Source: CAJQHK01 sp038142525 (GTDB taxonomy: Bacteria > Pseudomonadota > Alphaproteobacteria > Rickettsiales > UBA1997). From it: 33,720 bases of DNA. The stretch is from NCBI GenBank assembly GCA_038142525.1, contig JAYQKE010000026.1:1-33720 (forward strand), given 5' to 3'. Each line of letters starts with the position of its first letter. Positions within the stretch are counted from its first letter, which is position 1. Of this stretch, positions 1-8,148 are shown in pieces. The notes under the pieces were generated by a model. It saw nothing but the letters and a program-made list of their open reading frames with translations. It was not told where the DNA came from and searched no databases. The position numbers and the translations under genes are program-made.

Positions 1-2
1 GA

Positions 3-695
3 TATATTGTGTTCATATCAAGAAAAAAAAACTTATATGGCATAATAGAATTAAAGAAAGATGAGCTAAAAGAAGAGCATCTGGATCAGCTAACGGATTA
101 TTTAGAAGCTATAAAAAGCGACCCAAATAATAATGTAATAAAAATAATAAAAGATCAGGATGACTCTGATTCGACCCCAAATTTGTGGGAGTTTTAATTG
201 GGTCATCAATTGATGAAGAGCTTGCTAGAAAAATTAAAAAAGGTAATAAGTTCAATGATATCCCAATTGCCGCAATTACAATTCAAAGATTTAGGGGTGA
301 TGATGGCCAGATATATGTGTGGAGTGATTCATATGTATCTAAATGTATATCCAGCGAAAAAGACACTACTAAATATATTTTAAATGATAATCAAAAACTA
401 AAACTTGGCAAAAATAGACTAGTTTTAGAGGTTCTAAGATTATACATAAAATCAAATCCCAACACTTCTATTTCTGAATTAGAAGGTAAATTTCCTAAAA
501 CAGGGAAGCATCGGGGTTTTAAAATCTTATGAAGATATCAAGGATATGAGTAGATTCTTTACCAAAAAAGATGAGATATTAAAAATCAAAGATACTAATA
601 TTGCTGTTTGCAACCAATGGGGCAAAAGTACCAATATTGATAAATTTATCAATCATGCCAGAGGTCTTGGTTTTAAAATTAAGGAAGTACGTTGA
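3..695 (+). pseudogene. PD-(D/E)XK nuclease-like protein, 5'-partial, two frameshifts
   Basis: The gene enters from the left edge and is read in three frames. The first segment (to about 190) has a hydrophobic strand followed by GIIELKK, which fits the ExK half of a PD-(D/E)XK nuclease core as seen in NucS/DUF91-like proteins. After a shift near 185-197 the next segment begins GVLIGSSID and ends in a winged-helix-like stretch with RLVLEVLRLYI near 500. After a second shift near 510-530 the last segment contains VCNQWG and ends with LGFKI before the TGA at 693. The three segments line up end to end without gaps, which is why I join them. Homology is by eye, so the family is tentative. As written the product cannot be made. 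A restriction or repair nuclease is the likely ancestor. Confidence 0.5.
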
Positions 696-717
696 TAAAT
701 ATTTAATTTTAGCATCT

Positions 718-1066
718 ATGCAAAGATATCAACTTCACATTCATCTCAATAAAAATATAGAAATTAAGATCGGAAAATTAGGAATATTTACCTTTCCGAG
801 AGGTCACTATATCTATACAGGATCAGCCAAGAAAAATATCGATGAAAGAATAAAAAGGCATCAGTCAAACTCTCCTGGTAAAAAACTTCATTGGCATATT
901 GACTTATTTGCTCAATGACAAAAACGCCAAAATTATTGAGGTTCATAAATTCGATAAGGAAGAATGCACCTTAAATCAGGAAACTTGTGGTGAAATTATT
1001 GTTGCTGGTTTTGGTAGTTCTGATTGTAAGAATAAATGTAAATCCCACCTCAAATATCTTGGTTGA
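718..1066 (+). pseudogene. DUF123 (GIY-YIG-like) nuclease family protein, frameshifted
   Basis: From the ATG at 718 the protein reads through IKIGKLG, the aromatic/glycine motif GHYIYTGSAKK, a basic RIKRH segment and LHWHID, all typical of DUF123, a small domain related to GIY-YIG nucleases. Right after HWHID the frame runs into a stop at 916. Shifting frame near 905 restores YLLNDKNAK and a cysteine-bearing tail (GFGSSDC, then NKCKSHLKYLG) ending at TGA 1064-1066, which is the expected C-terminus. Restored length is about 115 residues, normal for a stand-alone DUF123 protein. It follows the broken nuclease by 22 bases on the same strand. The single-base break could be decay or a sequencing indel. 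Confidence 0.65.
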
Positions 1067-1191
1067 TTTATCCGTTAGTAAAGATGAGTGCATATAGGTA
1101 ATCAAGTGTCATTGTGCTTTTAAGGCCAATTCATATTCTAATAATAGAATTTTAGAAAATGAACTTGATAGCACATGAAACTGCAAACTAA

Positions 1192-1362
1192 CACACAAAA
1201 ACAGAAAAATCCCCTCATCAAAGATTGACTGAGATCGGAGAAATATTAGCAACAGCCATTCGTCGCCTTGAGATCAAAGAAACTTCTAAAATAAGAGACG
1301 AACAACTTGACTTACAACCTTTCGCAAGCGTTCATAGACCCAGTGATAACCTGAATCTTTAA
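1192..1362 (+). CDS. small conserved ORF upstream of DUF2924
   Basis: This frame is open from just after a TAA at 1189 to the TAA at 1360 and encodes a helix-rich short protein with RLTEIGEILATAIRRLEI and a tail ending PSDNLNL. Short ORFs of this pattern (arginine/leucine helix, then a polar tail) commonly precede DUF2924 genes in alphaproteobacterial recombinase cassettes. The frame has no ATG; a TTG at 1225 is one possible start. An ATG at 1175 in another frame gives 17 codons and would join this ORF after one frameshift near 1210, so the true start may have been lost. Six bases separate it from DUF2924, suggesting co-transcription. Function is unknown. Confidence 0.45.
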   Translation, partial: HTKTEKSPHQRLTEIGEILATAIRRLEIKETSKIRDEQLDLQPFASVHRPSDNLNL

Positions 1363-1368
1363 GCGTTT

Positions 1369-1788
1369 ATGAGCAAATCAATTATTAGACAAATTATTGA
1401 ATTAGAAAATAAATCTGCCGCTGATTTGAGGCATATTTATAATGAAGTTATGCCCAAAAAATGTGCCGCTAACACTAATAAGGAATATTTAAAGCCAAGA
1501 ATCGCTTTTAGGCTCCAAGAATTAGCATTTGGAGGGCTTGATGATGAGTCAAAAGAGAATCTGGCAAAAATAGCAAATGGCATTTCTACCAATATTTTAC
1601 GAAGACCAACCGATCTTTTGCCAGGAACTAAAATTTGCAGAGAATGGCAAGGAACAATGCATCAGGTCGAAGTTTTAAAGGATTCTTTTGAATATGATGG
1701 TCAGAAATGGAAAAGTCTCTCTGCAATCGCTAGAAAAATAACCGGCACTCGCTGGAATGGCCCTAAATTCTTTAAATTACAATCATGA
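1369..1788 (+). CDS. DUF2924 domain protein of a recombinase cassette
   Basis: The 139-residue product matches DUF2924 in layout: an N-terminal helical region (ADLRHIYNEV), a central FRLQELAFGG helix, then a C-terminal half with LLPGTKICREW, a short beta region ending in FEYDGQKWKSLSAIARKITG and TRWNGPKFF. The second half resembles a RAMA/DNA-binding-like fold in which the last motif recognises a target. DUF2924 proteins are almost always encoded directly upstream of a large serine recombinase, and here the TGA overlaps the recombinase ATG in an ATGA arrangement, so the two are translationally coupled. A role as DNA-targeting partner of the recombinase is an inference. The gene is intact. Confidence 0.85.
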   Translation: MSKSIIRQIIELENKSAADLRHIYNEVMPKKCAANTNKEYLKPRIAFRLQELAFGGLDDESKENLAKIANGISTNILRRPTDLLPGTKICREWQGTMHQVEVLKDSFEYDGQKWKSLSAIARKITGTRWNGPKFFKLQS

Positions 1789-3104
1789 TAGAAAAGATAA
1801 AAAATAAACAAAAAGTTAGATGCGCTATTTATACCAGAAAATCTTGTGAAGAAGGTTTGGAACAAGAATTTAATTCGCTTGATGCCCAGAGGCTCTCTGC
1901 AGAAAACTATATTGCCAGCCAAGAGCATGAAGGCTGGGTTCTTGATCCTACTTTTTATGATGATGGTGGATTTAGTGGCGGAACTCTTGAGCGACCAGCT
2001 TTACAAAGATTATTTCAAGATATAAGAGAAGATAAAATTGACTGCATTATTGTTTATAAGATTGATCGCTTGACCAGATCACTTTTAGACTTCTCAAGAA
2101 TCATTGAATTATTTGATGAGCATAATGTCAGCTTTGTATCAGTAACCCAGAGCTTTAACACCTCAAATTCAATGGGACGCTTAATGCTCAATGTCCTATT
2201 ATCATTTGCTCAATATGAAAGAGAATTAACGTCCGAGAGAATTAAAGATAAATTAGAAGCTTCTTGTAAAAGAGGTATGTGGATGGGAGGCAATATTCCT
2301 CTTGGTTATGATGCTAAAGATAGAAAACTCCTTATTAATGAAAAAGAGGCAAAAATTGTCAGAATATTATTCCAAAATTTTGCAGAAACTGCCTCAATTA
2401 CTGAAACAGCTAGAGAATTAAATAATCTTGGATTTAGCACCAAAACCTGGATTTCAAATAATGGTAAGCTTCATAAGGGGCAAAGATTTAATAAATCCAA
2501 TGTCAGAAGAATTTTAAATAATCACCTCTATATTGGCAAAGTTAAGCACAAAGACAAATTATTTGATGGCATGCATAAGCCAATTATTGATGATCAGATT
2601 TGGCAAAAAACAAGAGATTTACTATCAACCAATAATAAAATTCAATTACCATCATCAAGAGTTACGACAGCACCACTTCTTAAAGGAATTATGAATTGTG
2701 GTATATGTGGCTCAAAAATGACACCAACTTATACCACCAAGCAAGGTAAAAGATATCGCTATTATATTTGCCAGTCAAAGCATAAGGGAAATAATGATCT
2801 TTGCAAAGTTGGCAGAATATCTGCTAATGAAACTGAAAGTTTAGTGACTGACCAAGTTTTAAATTTTCTAAAAAAACCAGAATTTATTATTCATACCATC
2901 AATGCCAAAAAAGATGATTTGTCAGAAAATAAGATCATCAATTCATTTAAAACAATTGATAAAGTTTGGGATGAATTATTCCCAGTTGAACAAGCAAGAA
3001 TTATTAACCTTCTAATCAAGCAAATTGATATCAAGCCTGAAGGGTTAAATATCAAAATCTTTAAAGAAGGTCTTCACTCATTATCAACTGAATTAACGAA
3101 TTAG
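1785..3104 (+). CDS. large serine recombinase (resolvase/invertase family)
   Basis: This 439-residue protein has the full large-serine-recombinase architecture. The resolvase domain starts with IYTRKS, whose Ser20 is the expected nucleophile, and includes DDGGFSGG, YKIDRLTRS and AQYERELTSERIK. A recombinase domain follows with AKIVRILFQNF and ARELNNLGF. A zinc ribbon near the last third has a CGICG pair followed by YYIC. The long C-terminal coiled-coil of phage integrases is short here. The enzyme would cut, rotate and rejoin DNA through a 5'-phosphoserine link. It is intact, coupled to DUF2924 upstream and two bases from the next gene. No att sites were identified, so I cannot say whether it still moves this segment. 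Confidence 0.92.
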   Translation: MIEKIKNKQKVRCAIYTRKSCEEGLEQEFNSLDAQRLSAENYIASQEHEGWVLDPTFYDDGGFSGGTLERPALQRLFQDIREDKIDCIIVYKIDRLTRSLLDFSRIIELFDEHNVSFVSVTQSFNTSNSMGRLMLNVLLSFAQYERELTSERIKDKLEASCKRGMWMGGNIPLGYDAKDRKLLINEKEAKIVRILFQNFAETASITETARELNNLGFSTKTWISNNGKLHKGQRFNKSNVRRILNNHLYIGKVKHKDKLFDGMHKPIIDDQIWQKTRDLLSTNNKIQLPSSRVTTAPLLKGIMNCGICGSKMTPTYTTKQGKRYRYYICQSKHKGNNDLCKVGRISANETESLVTDQVLNFLKKPEFIIHTINAKKDDLSENKIINSFKTIDKVWDELFPVEQARIINLLIKQIDIKPEGLNIKIFKEGLHSLSTELTN

Positions 3105-3105
3105 T

Positions 3106-3609
3106 ATGCAGGAAATCCAACAAAATATAAATGAAGAAACTATCGATATTTTTGTTCCAATCCAAATAAAAAAACGAGGTGGCACAGCAATGGTAATTTG
3201 TCCTAAAAATACCCCAGTAGATGAACAAAAATCTTATTTTGATGACAAATTAATCAAGATGATTGGCAAAGCCCATAAATGGAAAAATTTAATGGAGGAA
3301 GGTAAATTTGAATCTCTAGCAGATATTGCCAGAAAAGAAAAAGTTGGAACTTCTTATGTCAGCAAGGTTTTTAATCTTAATTTTTTATCACCAAAAATTG
3401 TCAAAGCAGTTTTAACTGGCACTCAGCCAAGGACTTTAAAATTACAGGATATTATTGCCAAGCAGATGCCTGATTTATGGCAGGAGCAAGAAGAAAGTGT
3501 TGGGGTTTTAGTTCCAAATCAAAAAACTAATGGATACATATCATCAATAAGCATTTTTTTATACAGCCACTCTTCAAGGGTACAGGGATTTCTTCCTGGA
3601 AGCTCGTAA
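3106..3609 (+). CDS. DNA-binding-like partner of the recombinase cassette
   Basis: The protein (167 residues as read) begins with a beta region containing KKRGGTAMVICP, then AHKWKNLMEEGKF, and an HTH-like segment with ADIARKEKVGTSYVSKVF followed by LSPKIVKAVLTG. That is the pattern of the small protein which follows DUF2924-linked recombinases in many alphaproteobacteria and resembles ParB-like HTH segments. Residues after about 140 look foreign: this part runs antisense through a coding segment of the neighbouring minus-strand pseudogene (3519 onward), so the native stop was probably lost or shifted and the tail is read-through. It likely binds DNA for the recombinase, but that is inference. 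Confidence 0.75.
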   Translation: MQEIQQNINEETIDIFVPIQIKKRGGTAMVICPKNTPVDEQKSYFDDKLIKMIGKAHKWKNLMEEGKFESLADIARKEKVGTSYVSKVFNLNFLSPKIVKAVLTGTQPRTLKLQDIIAKQMPDLWQEQEESVGVLVPNQKTNGYISSISIFLYSHSSRVQGFLPGSS

Positions 3610-4018
3610 TCATATATTTTAAAAGCTTTTCTGATAAAGGTTTCTGCTAAACTAGAAAAAAAAAGATTCCGTTTTTTTTGTGATATTTTTTTATATAATG
3701 TTTTGTTTCTTTATCCAAAGAATCAAGATCATTTTTTTCTTTGTTTATATATTTATCAAGCTTATTATTTATAGAGCAATACTTACATTTACAATCATCT
3801 AGCATTGGTTTTCTTGGTTTGGCAACATGTATAATATCATGACCAGATTTATATTTTTCTATCCATTTATTAAATCTAGTTCGTATGACTCCATATTTGG
3901 GAACTGATTCAAAAATAAAAAAATCTTTTTCATGTTTTGCAACAATTGCGACATGATTATATTTTCCATTTAAAGCAAATTGAATAACTTTGCAAAAATT
4001 TACTACAAACTTCATCAA
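3519..4018 (-). pseudogene. YiiX/YebB-like cysteine peptidase (C92 type) remnant
   Basis: Read on the minus strand, the remnant contains NGKYNHVAIVAK, then FFIFESVPKYGVI and a KWIEKYKSG segment, the usual order around the active-site histidine of permuted papain-fold enzymes such as YiiX (NlpC/P60 superfamily). Near 3650, in a run of T, the frame is lost; the next frame continues with SLAETFIRKAFKIYDYELPG and NPCTLEEWLYKK to a TGA ending at 3519. The N-terminal part that should carry the start and catalytic cysteine is missing; the frame fades into the DUF2971-like remnant near 4000. Its 3' end overlaps the + strand recombinase partner, consistent with a junction created when one element landed beside the other. 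Confidence 0.5.
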
Positions 4019-4355
4019 TCAGACTTTTATATTCTTTGGTGGGTAAATCTATATTTCTTAAATATTGGAATATTGCTGGATTTTAAGATATCTTCTTTTG
4101 ACAAGAGAAATGAAAGATTAATTACATGCTCTAAGCATATCACGTAATGTTTAATTAAATTTTTCCATACAACATTATCACCTTGCCACACAATATCCAT
4201 ATAACCTTCCATTGGGTCATTAAGCAGATGTAGAGGGAATGATATACTTCTTGAGCTCTAAGTTCATCATAAGACTTTTTATTATTTAGATTTTCACCTT
4301 TTAGGTCTTCTTCGGATAGGATGCTGTTAATGGGACGAAATCTATATATTGTCAT
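3990..4355 (-). pseudogene. DUF2971-like protein, 5' fragment with frameshifts
   Basis: From an ATG at 4355 the minus strand reads MTIYRFRPIN, a common opening of DUF2971-like proteins. After a shift near 4240 the second frame continues with LNDPMEGYMDIVWQGDNVVW and KNLIKHYVICLE, a well conserved block in which LNDPxE is the diagnostic motif. A further shift near 4045 is needed to continue into PTKEYKSLIDEVC. Then the sequence changes to the C92-like peptidase remnant, so the 3' portion of this gene is gone. Proteins of this family are usually several hundred residues long and of unknown function, often near defence or toxin genes. Assignment rests on motif reading only. Confidence 0.45.
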
Positions 4356-4892
4356 ATTCTTTTTTTATTACTTTGCATTAAGATTAATTCAGTAAGCATG
4401 AATAAATGCAATAAAAGTTCGCAAAAACCATCAAAAATCTGTTCGCACACCCAAACAGAAAAGTTCGATAGAAAAGCTGTGAAGCCAGTGTTTATCGAAG
4501 CGTCCTAAAATTCAAACAGGACGACCCAAACGGAGAAAGAGAGAAAATTTACCCTGATTTTGGTGAAAATTTGGGAAAAACGGAGAAGGAAAAGGACGAC
4601 TGAAATTGAGTTTTAAAGCTCGCAAAGTCTTAGATTTACTGGGGTTAGAGCGTTGATTGTGATTGGAGAAAAATACAGCGGAGACGAGGTTAGAACCAGT
4701 TAAACTGGCGGTGTGCAAAGCTCACTTTACGAACTATTATCCTAATTTGCCAATGCAGAGAATACAAGGGTTAAATGACAATTTGGGTCGTCCTGAAGAT
4801 TTCGAACTTTTACGCCTGTTGAGGCAAACAACATCAATTACGAACTTTTTAAAGACTCAATTCGAATCCCAATTTTACATTCAAACCCACAG
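4356..4892. other. 537-bp stretch with no recognised gene, GTTCG-rich
   Basis: I find no convincing gene here. Its middle (about 4550-4730) looks richer in G+C and purines than the neighbours. GTTCG or its complement CGAAC recurs at 4417, 4441, 4463, 4730, 4803 and 4841. A 14-base inverted pair, CAGGACGACCCAAA near 4516-4531 and its complement near 4784-4798, frames the central part, and AAAAGTTCGA occurs outside it on both sides in opposite orientation. An ORF at 4663-4896 (77 codons, +) is unlike anything I know. The inverted arrangement suggests a small palindromic or MITE-like insertion, or the remains of one. Confidence 0.35.
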
Positions 4893-5132
4893 CTAATTTT
4901 TAGGATTTAATTCCACCAAAATTCTACTTCCCTCTCCCTCAAATCTAATACCCTCATTTTCAAGCACAGCCACAACCTTCTGCATTGTCTCAATTCTTAG
5001 ATTTCTAGCGCCTCTTTCAAAATCACCGATGGTTGCCTTGGCAACTTCTGCCTTTTGACTCAAATCTTCCTGACTCCAGTCCAGAAGTGCTCTGGCGACT
5101 TTGCACTGTTTGTAATTAATTATGATATTCAT
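4893..5132 (-). CDS. XRE-family helix-turn-helix repressor
   Basis: The 79-residue protein is a single HTH_3/XRE domain: CKVARALLDWSQEDLSQKAE, then VAKATIGDFERGARN as turn and recognition helix, followed by a short tail with GIRFEGEGSRILVEL. That size and tail are typical of small Cro/C1-type or antitoxin-like regulators in alphaproteobacteria. It is divergent from the histidine kinase gene, with 127 bases between the starts, and a perfect palindrome lies in that gap. Autoregulation through the palindrome is likely but inferred. No toxin gene is adjacent. Confidence 0.85.
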   Translation of the reverse strand: MNIIINYKQCKVARALLDWSQEDLSQKAEVAKATIGDFERGARNLRIETMQKVVAVLENEGIRFEGEGSRILVELNPKN

Positions 5133-5180
5133 GCTCTATTAACTTGATAAGTCAGTCTTTTAATATTACTATTAAGTTGT

Positions 5181-5196
5181 TTAGTATTAATACTAA
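5181..5196. promoter_or_regulatory. perfect 16-bp palindrome, candidate XRE operator
   Basis: TTAGTATTAATACTAA is its own reverse complement and sits about 50 bases upstream of the XRE start and 64 upstream of the kinase start. A second inverted repeat, ATGATTA (5208-5214) and TAATCAT (5224-5230), lies closer to the kinase. Small XRE repressors bind such AT-rich dyads in their own promoter. Which gene is controlled is an inference from position. Confidence 0.5.
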
Positions 5197-5259
5197 TGTT
5201 TTTGGATATGATTATTTTATCAATAATCATTTTATTTCACAATCTTAATTTTTCTTATC

Positions 5260-5931
5260 ATGTTTAACAAAATAGATAAAAATAATGATAAAATTGAGCA
5301 GGTTAAAAGTTTGGCTGGTTCAATTGCTCATGAAACAAGAAATCCGCTTGCAGGCATCAAAGGATGTCATGAGTTAATGAAAGATAATTTAAATCAATTA
5401 ATAGAATATGTTGATCTTATTGCTGATAGCTCAACTCAGGGCTTGGCAATGATCGATATGATTTTAGCTAATATTAGAGATGGCGAGGTTGATAAAAGTA
5501 ATTTTACCGATATTTCAATTTCTGGTGTGATCAAAAAAGCATTGAAACAATTTTCATATCAAAACCAACAAGATCGAGATTTGCTTAGTTATGACTTGAA
5601 TGAGGATTTTATTTTTAAAGGCAATGAAAATATGATGATTTTTGTCATTTATAATCTGCTTAAAAATGCCCTTCATTATAAGGTCAAAATTGAAATCAGA
5701 ACAGAAATAAAACCTGATGGCAATTATCTATATTTTAAAGATTATGGCCCTGGAATTGAATCTGATAAATTGGAATTAATTTTTGAGAGTTTTTTTACCT
5801 CTGGTAAAAAAGATGGAACTGGGTTGGGTTTACCATTCTGTCGCAGAATTATGAGAGCATTTGAAGGAGAAATTATTTGCAGATCTGAGATAAAAAAAGG
5901 AACAGAATTTGAAATGAAATTTCCAAATTAA
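5260..5931 (+). CDS. orphan cytosolic histidine kinase without sensor domain
   Basis: The 223-residue protein holds only the kinase core. The H-box is SIAHETRNPLAGIKG with His24 as phospho-acceptor; the N-box is NLLKNALHY (Asn132, Asn136); DYGPGI (161-166) and GTGLGLPF (186-193) form the ATP-binding lid. There is no transmembrane segment or input domain, and only about 20 residues precede the histidine. The wording of the N-box and H-box resembles kinases of the CqsS/LqsS quorum-sensing type and some rickettsial kinases, so it may be the C-terminal piece of a larger receptor or act in trans with one. No response regulator is in the window. It converges on the 103-residue minus-strand gene with only two bases between the stops. 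Confidence 0.85.
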   Translation: MFNKIDKNNDKIEQVKSLAGSIAHETRNPLAGIKGCHELMKDNLNQLIEYVDLIADSSTQGLAMIDMILANIRDGEVDKSNFTDISISGVIKKALKQFSYQNQQDRDLLSYDLNEDFIFKGNENMMIFVIYNLLKNALHYKVKIEIRTEIKPDGNYLYFKDYGPGIESDKLELIFESFFTSGKKDGTGLGLPFCRRIMRAFEGEIICRSEIKKGTEFEMKFPN

Positions 5932-5933
5932 CC

Positions 5934-6245
5934 TTATTCATTTAAACAAAATCTAAAAATATTGGGTAATGACCAATTTTTTACATTTGACTCATCGAAT
6001 TGAGATAAGCTTACTTCGTGTATGCTGAATGTAGCGATATTATTTTTGTTAATATTTTTAATATTTAATCCCGGAGTCTTATTTTTTGCACTTCTAAGAA
6101 TTAATATTTTGTTGCAATTATTTATATTATTTATATCGGTTTCAAATTGTACTTTATTCTCATGTTTATTTAAAAAAGAATATCCCAATATCATATCTTT
6201 TGCAAAAGAATCTGATTCATTATAGTAAAGAAATATATTTATCAT
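5934..6245 (-). CDS. uncharacterised 103-residue protein downstream of the oxygenase
   Basis: I do not recognise this protein. It is asparagine/isoleucine-rich, starts MINIFLYYNESDSF, has one beta-like segment KILILRSAK and ends with LPNIFRFCLNE. There is no signal peptide or membrane helix. Its ATG comes one base after the stop of the disrupted oxygenase gene on the same strand, so it was probably the last gene of that operon and is now cut off from the operon promoter by the IS elements. The antisense frame here is hydrophobic and open, but it is a shadow. Being intact at operon distance is the main reason to call it. Confidence 0.5.
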   Translation of the reverse strand: MINIFLYYNESDSFAKDMILGYSFLNKHENKVQFETDINNINNCNKILILRSAKNKTPGLNIKNINKNNIATFSIHEVSLSQFDESNVKNWSLPNIFRFCLNE

Positions 6246-6670
6246 TTTATTTTGATTGCGTTGGTTGATCTATGCTTATCCCTTCTGCTGACTGTACTGA
6301 TATACCATCAGGTTTAGGGTCTTGGGATCGTCTCTCTGGATCAGATCGCATTGTTTGTGGCCTAAGTAAATGTCTATTATTAGTTGGATCATTTGGATTG
6401 CTATCTTGGGGATGAATCGGAGCCCTAGAATGCGCTTGCACCAGTTACGTTATCTATTCTTAGAAAGTCTCCATATTGTAAAACAACCTCTTCTTTTAAA
6501 GACTCTAGGACTTCTGCAACTTTTACAATAACCTCTCCCGCCTCTTTATCTTTTGGATCTGCGGGAGATACTTTGTCTAGATTTGCATTCATTCTCCATC
6601 TAACTATATTACCTCTGTCGTCAGTATATATCATTGGCTCTATAACTCCTGAATCACTATTAGTATTATA

Positions 6671-6696
6671 GCCAACTAAATTAAGCTTGCATTTCT
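6671..6696 (+). repeat. left terminal inverted repeat of the IS630 element
   Basis: The left end reads GCCAACTAAATTAAGCTTGC and continues with ATTTCT. It pairs with the right end at 9141-9167, differing by one C/A substitution at position 2 and one extra T near the inner edge. A TA dinucleotide precedes it. Confidence 0.85.
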
Positions 6697-6961
6697 TGCG
6701 CCAGGAGAATAAAATTCTGGCAAAAACTATGCCAGTTCCATATTCTAATGATTTAAGAAAAAAAGTTATTGATTTACTTGAGATCAACAAGAAGAGTCCA
6801 AAGGAGGTATCGTTATTGTTGAATATCAGAAATGCCCCCAAAATTCAGACCTCTCTATTTAATTTTTCATAGACTATATTTTCTTTAAATTTTGATTTGG
6901 AAGATGGAAAAATATGCTAATATTTTTTCATCTGTTAATTAAAAATTTAATTTAATAAATT

Positions 6962-7270
6962 ATGTCAAAAGAAATTAAAAAATATAATTCTGATTTTAAG
7001 TTTAAAGTTGTAATGAAATATTTATCCGAAAATTATACAATTTATCAGATTTGTAGCGAATATGATATTGCTAAATCAACATTACATAAATGGGTTAAGC
7101 AGTTTAAAGCTAGCGGTAATGATATATTTTCTGATTCTAAGTTATCTAAAGAAGAAAAATTAAGTAAAAAAGAACAAAAAAAGAAGGATAAAGAAATTGA
7201 TAAATTATATAAGAAAATAGGTCAATTAACAATGGAAAGAGATTTCTTAAAAAAGTTTCTGGACAGTTAG
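6962..7270 (+). CDS. IS3-family transposase OrfA
   Basis: The 102-residue OrfA starts KKYNSDFKFKVVMKYL and has the HTH YQICSEYDIAKSTLHKWVKQ that binds the element ends. A lysine-rich linker leads to a leucine-zipper-like helix with KLYKKIGQLTMERDFLKKFL, typical of OrfA dimerisation. It stops at 7268 a few codons after a slippery heptamer, so part of translation should shift into OrfB to give the OrfAB transposase, while OrfA alone usually acts as a regulator. Confidence 0.9.
   Translation: MSKEIKKYNSDFKFKVVMKYLSENYTIYQICSEYDIAKSTLHKWVKQFKASGNDIFSDSKLSKEEKLSKKEQKKKDKEIDKLYKKIGQLTMERDFLKKFLDS
7249..7255 (+). promoter_or_regulatory. programmed -1 frameshift site A AAA AAG (IS3 orfA/orfB)
   Basis: In the OrfA frame the codons are TTA AAA AAG, giving the classical heptamer A AAA AAG. 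Slipping back one base changes the reading to AAA AAA GTT TCT GGA CAG and continues without a stop into OrfB. This is the standard mechanism for making IS3-family OrfAB. Confidence 0.85.
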
Positions 7271-8148
7271 ATTATTCTAAGAAAATCAAATTTCTAAAAT
7301 TATCATCAGATATGTATAATTTAGCTGTCAGAAATAGATGTAGATTGTTAGATATTAATAGATCTAATTTTTATTATAAATCTAGGATTGATATTTCTAA
7401 GATTAATAGTTTATGCAAAGATATTCATAATATCTGGAGTAAATATCAATTTTTCGGATATAGAAGAATTACAGAAATAATCAATCAAGATAGAAATCAT
7501 AATAATAAAATTAATCGCAAGAAGATTCTTAGATTAATGAGAGTTCTAAAGATTAAAGCTCTTTATCCAAAGAAAAAGACAACAATCATCAATAAAAAAG
7601 ATTACAAATATCCTTATTTATTAGAAGATAAATCTAAAATAGATAAGCCAAATCACACTTGGGCAATTGATATAACTTACATCAAAACACCAGTAGGATT
7701 TGTTTATTTAATGTCGCTAATTGATTGGAGTTCTAGATTTGTTGTTGCATCAAAATTATCAATTTCTATGGAAACTAATAATTGTGTTGAAATATTAAAA
7801 AAGGGAATAAAAAATCATAAAATTATTCCAACAATTATTAATACTGATCAAGGATCTCAATTTACCAGCGGTAATTGGATAAATGAATTAAAAAAACGAA
7901 ATATTCAAATATCAATGGATGGAAAAGGTAGGTGGGTAGACAATGTAATTATTGAAAGATTCTGGAGAACTGTAAAATATGAACAAATTTTTCTCAATCC
8001 TCCTGATAATATAGAAGAATTAAAGAGGCAAATAACAAGATTTATCCATTTTTATAATTATCAAAGACCTCATCAATCTTTGAATTACAAAACTCCTAGT
8101 CAAATTTACTATAATGATGACAGTAAGAGAAAAAGAATTAGATTTTAA
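7250..8148 (+). CDS. IS3-family transposase OrfB (DDE integrase core)
   Basis: OrfB is read in the -1 frame from the slippery site. An N-terminal HTH_21-like region (YQFFGYRRITEIINQD, KKILRLMRVLKI) precedes the rve integrase domain. The catalytic triad is visible: HTWAIDITYI with the first Asp, INTDQGSQFTS with the second, and IIERFWRTVKYE with the Glu. The tail FYNYQRPHQSLNYKTPSQIY is the usual IS3 ending. An internal ATG at 7312 is open but the product is normally the OrfAB fusion. The reading frame is complete. Confidence 0.9.

Noticed and set aside
4512..4718. Minus-strand ORF with proline and phenylalanine rich text
   Set aside because: No family recognised and low-complexity composition; treated as part of the non-coding stretch.
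4858..4880. TTCGAATCCC resembling a tRNA T-loop
   Set aside because: The flanking bases do not form a T-stem and there are no anticodon or acceptor arms nearby.
6022..6225. Hydrophobic plus-strand ORF that looks like a membrane protein
   Set aside because: It is antisense to the asparagine/isoleucine-rich 103-residue gene, whose codons produce hydrophobic shadow frames; no supporting context.
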